From: Pedobacter sp. FW305-3-2-15-E-R2A2
Lineage (GTDB): Bacteria > Bacteroidota > Bacteroidia > Sphingobacteriales > Sphingobacteriaceae
Direction: 5' to 3'
DNA: 64,000 bases
Assembly: GCF_038446955.1 (NCBI RefSeq)
Contig: NZ_CP151803.1
Coordinates: 7,316,001-7,380,000 of the forward strand
Within the stretch, counting starts at the first letter, position 1; each line of letters opens with the position of its first letter. Under the pieces are notes generated by a model. That model was not told the DNA's origin. It searched no databases and worked only from the letters and a program-made list of their open reading frames with translations. The position numbers were made by a program, and so were the translations under genes. Shown in pieces: positions 62,544 to 64,000 of this stretch.

Positions 62544-63764
62544 TTATTCTAAAAGTTTAGTGATGGTCTTCTCAAACTCCTGTTTATATTCTGTGTGGTA
62601 TGTCCCTGTTCCGGGGCCATAAAATGAGGTGTTGATTTTGCTCACCCGACCCTTTTTGTCTAAGAAAACGGTAGTAGGGAAAACTTTAATCTGTGTCAGC
62701 TGGGGTAATGTCTTTTCTGTACGCTGCGGATCGCCTACGGTTACCCCGGTAATCAGCATCGGATATTCCACTTTAAATTGCTGCTGGAACTTCTTCAGGC
62801 TTTTTCTGGAGCGGGCTTCATCTGTACTCAATTCGTAAGCCAGTGCAATGATCTCAATGCCTCTGGTTTTGTTTTTACGATAATAGGCGCTTAGAAACGC
62901 CATTTCATCCATACAGTTAGGGCACCATGATCCCATCAGCTGTAGAATAACCACCTTATCTTTAAATCTTTCATCTTTCAGGGATACGGTATTTCCTTCC
63001 AGATCTTTAAAACTGAAATCCAGAAATCCACTGGCCCCCTCTTTCAGGGTAGTCACCGGAGGATCTAAGGTGACATTTGCATCTCTCACTGCTATAAAAG
63101 GCTCAGGTAGGGATGCGCTGCTGTAGTAGTTGCCTTTAAGTTCCCCTGCAGTAATTTTGGCAGCGAAGAAAAGCGCATGTACACCATCAAATGTAGAAAG
63201 GAACATTGAATCTGCTGCAAGGGTTCCGACAAGGTAGCGGTAATCTCCGGCAGGAGTCAGTACGGAACCTTTAATCTGTTGGCCTTGCTGACTAAACTCG
63301 CCGATGGCGGGTCTTTTTGTCTGGTCGGCCCTGGTGAATTCCATTTTCCATTTCCCAGCTATCTGCTGCAGGTTTCCCGGAGCGCTTTTAGGGAAACGGC
63401 TAACTCCGCTTACTGCATAAAAGGGCATCACCAGGTCTTTCGCTGATCCGCCTTTAATCCATACGCCATTTAGACTGTCTTTGCTGATTACTTTAACCCT
63501 GAAATAAGATTCAAATACCGGCATTTTGATCAAGATAGAGTCCTTAGACACGATGATGTCTTCTGTTTTCATGCGCTCTGTGTCATTGATGACATAGAAA
63601 ACGTGCTTTCTGCCTTGTTTTTCGATTTGCAATTCAAAAGGGATGTGATGTCCATCTTGCCGTTGCAAAGTTCCTTTCCATTTTCCGGGTTGCAGATTAA
63701 GCTGAGCATTGCAGAAGAGAGAAAAGGCCATAAATAAACCAAAAAGTCCGTATTTCTTTACCAT
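62544..63764 (-). CDS. TlpA-family thioredoxin with long N-terminal domain
   Basis: A 406-residue exported protein (signal ending LFCNA). Residues about 25-235 are beta-rich repeats like those of lipid/heme-binding modules (GKWKGTLQRQDGHHIPFELQIEK and GKWKMEFTRADQTK). From about 240 a TlpA/AhpC fold with redox motif WCPNC at 280-284 and cis-proline KVFPTTVFLD. Likely a periplasmic thiol reductase. Confidence 0.88.
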   Translation of the reverse strand: MVKKYGLFGLFMAFSLFCNAQLNLQPGKWKGTLQRQDGHHIPFELQIEKQGRKHVFYVINDTERMKTEDIIVSKDSILIKMPVFESYFRVKVISKDSLNGVWIKGGSAKDLVMPFYAVSGVSRFPKSAPGNLQQIAGKWKMEFTRADQTKRPAIGEFSQQGQQIKGSVLTPAGDYRYLVGTLAADSMFLSTFDGVHALFFAAKITAGELKGNYYSSASLPEPFIAVRDANVTLDPPVTTLKEGASGFLDFSFKDLEGNTVSLKDERFKDKVVILQLMGSWCPNCMDEMAFLSAYYRKNKTRGIEIIALAYELSTDEARSRKSLKKFQQQFKVEYPMLITGVTVGDPQRTEKTLPQLTQIKVFPTTVFLDKKGRVSKINTSFYGPGTGTYHTEYKQEFEKTITKLLE

Positions 63765-64000
63765 GTCTGTTTTTATTGATCAAGGTAAAGTTAACAGAAT
63801 CAGTGCTTTTCTTTGAACTACAAATGTCATTTTTGAGGTCTGATCTCCGTCGGAATCTCTGATTAAAGGGTAGCTTTCCTTAGGCCAAGCTACCAACTGC
63901 TACTATTTTGCTTCTTTTTTGAGGGTAGGTTGCTAGGGTCCTGTAGGGTCTGTAGCCCTGTTAACCCCGATTGTTGAATGCTGAAATTTAATAGTAACCT
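63765..64000. other. Intergenic region at window edge
   Basis: Contains the promoter region of the TlpA gene (reading left) and one hairpin GGTAGCTT (63869-63876)/AAGCTACC (63887-63894). No gene seen. Confidence 0.35.

Noticed and set aside
1..64000. CRISPR array, insertion sequence or prophage
   Set aside because: I found no regularly spaced repeats, transposase, integrase or phage structural gene.

Overview
The window reads as chromosome of a Bacteroidota species, most likely Sphingobacteriaceae and close to Pedobacter. I infer this from protein families and gene order, not from a database search. The supporting signs are: acpP-fabF-rnc opposite an IPExxxVDY protein and pyk; PorT-like barrels; an Oar-like TonB receptor; DUF4369/TlpA thioredoxins; an AddAB-like pair; matches to the Bacteroidota promoter consensus TAnnTTTG; and tRNA genes that mostly lack an encoded CCA. 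I see no phage, insertion sequence or CRISPR array.

Layout. 1-5.6 kb: housekeeping genes (rnc, fabF, acpP, pyk, tRNA-Ser). 5.6-6.9 kb: two adjacent decaying genes, a Crp-like regulator and a DUF418 membrane protein. 7.6-12.3 kb: glyoxylate shunt aceB-aceA, divergent from an XRE/ScfR-like regulator, with a perfect 21-bp palindrome between them. 12.3-21.2 kb: mixed accessory and envelope genes (SRPBCC, condensation-like acyltransferase, 2OG oxygenase, thioredoxins, aquaglyceroporin, two PorT-like barrels, GH3). 21.4-31.4 kb: AddAB-like recombination nuclease, VOC protein, pdhB, tex. 31.5-40.0 kb: an RNA-repair island. 40.4-41.4 kb: Lrp regulator and two very odd class II tRNA-like genes. 41.5-48.9 kb: Oar-like receptor and an amidohydrolase pair. 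49.5-52.8 kb: trpEGC behind a recognisable transcription attenuator with a Trp-Gln-Trp leader peptide. 52.8-63.8 kb: hflX, rbfA, a M23 peptidase, lipid kinase, App1 phosphatase, aat, a SNF2 helicase, a GIN-like secreted protein and a TlpA thioredoxin.

The most exciting region is the RNA-repair island. One minus-strand operon encodes a slipin/SPFH protein, two RlaP-type nucleotidyltransferases and RtcB. A divergent WYL regulator follows, and then a second RtcB preceded by an unrecognised basic protein. The roughly 900-bp gap upstream of the slipin gene holds a string of hairpins and tRNA pieces on the operon strand. At its heart (36336-36401) is what reads as a circularly permuted tRNA. The 3' half (anticodon-stem strand, variable loop, T-arm, acceptor strand) comes first and is joined through a TTTT loop to the 5' half (acceptor strand, T8-A9, D-arm, A26, anticodon-stem strand). 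The two open ends therefore lie in the anticodon loop, the place where anticodon nucleases cut and RtcB seals. A tRNA-like acceptor/T-arm minihelix surrounds it, and a Leu-like anticodon arm with a long variable arm follows downstream.

How the parts may work together (inference): the WYL protein senses RNA damage and switches on two RtcB units. The tRNA-mimic RNA, made in the same transcript as slipin-RlaP-RlaP-RtcB, could be a substrate, decoy or sensor for the ligase. The two tRNA-like genes at 41 kb, with GUC in the anticodon position, G73 and greatly enlarged variable arms, may be unrelated or may be further clients.
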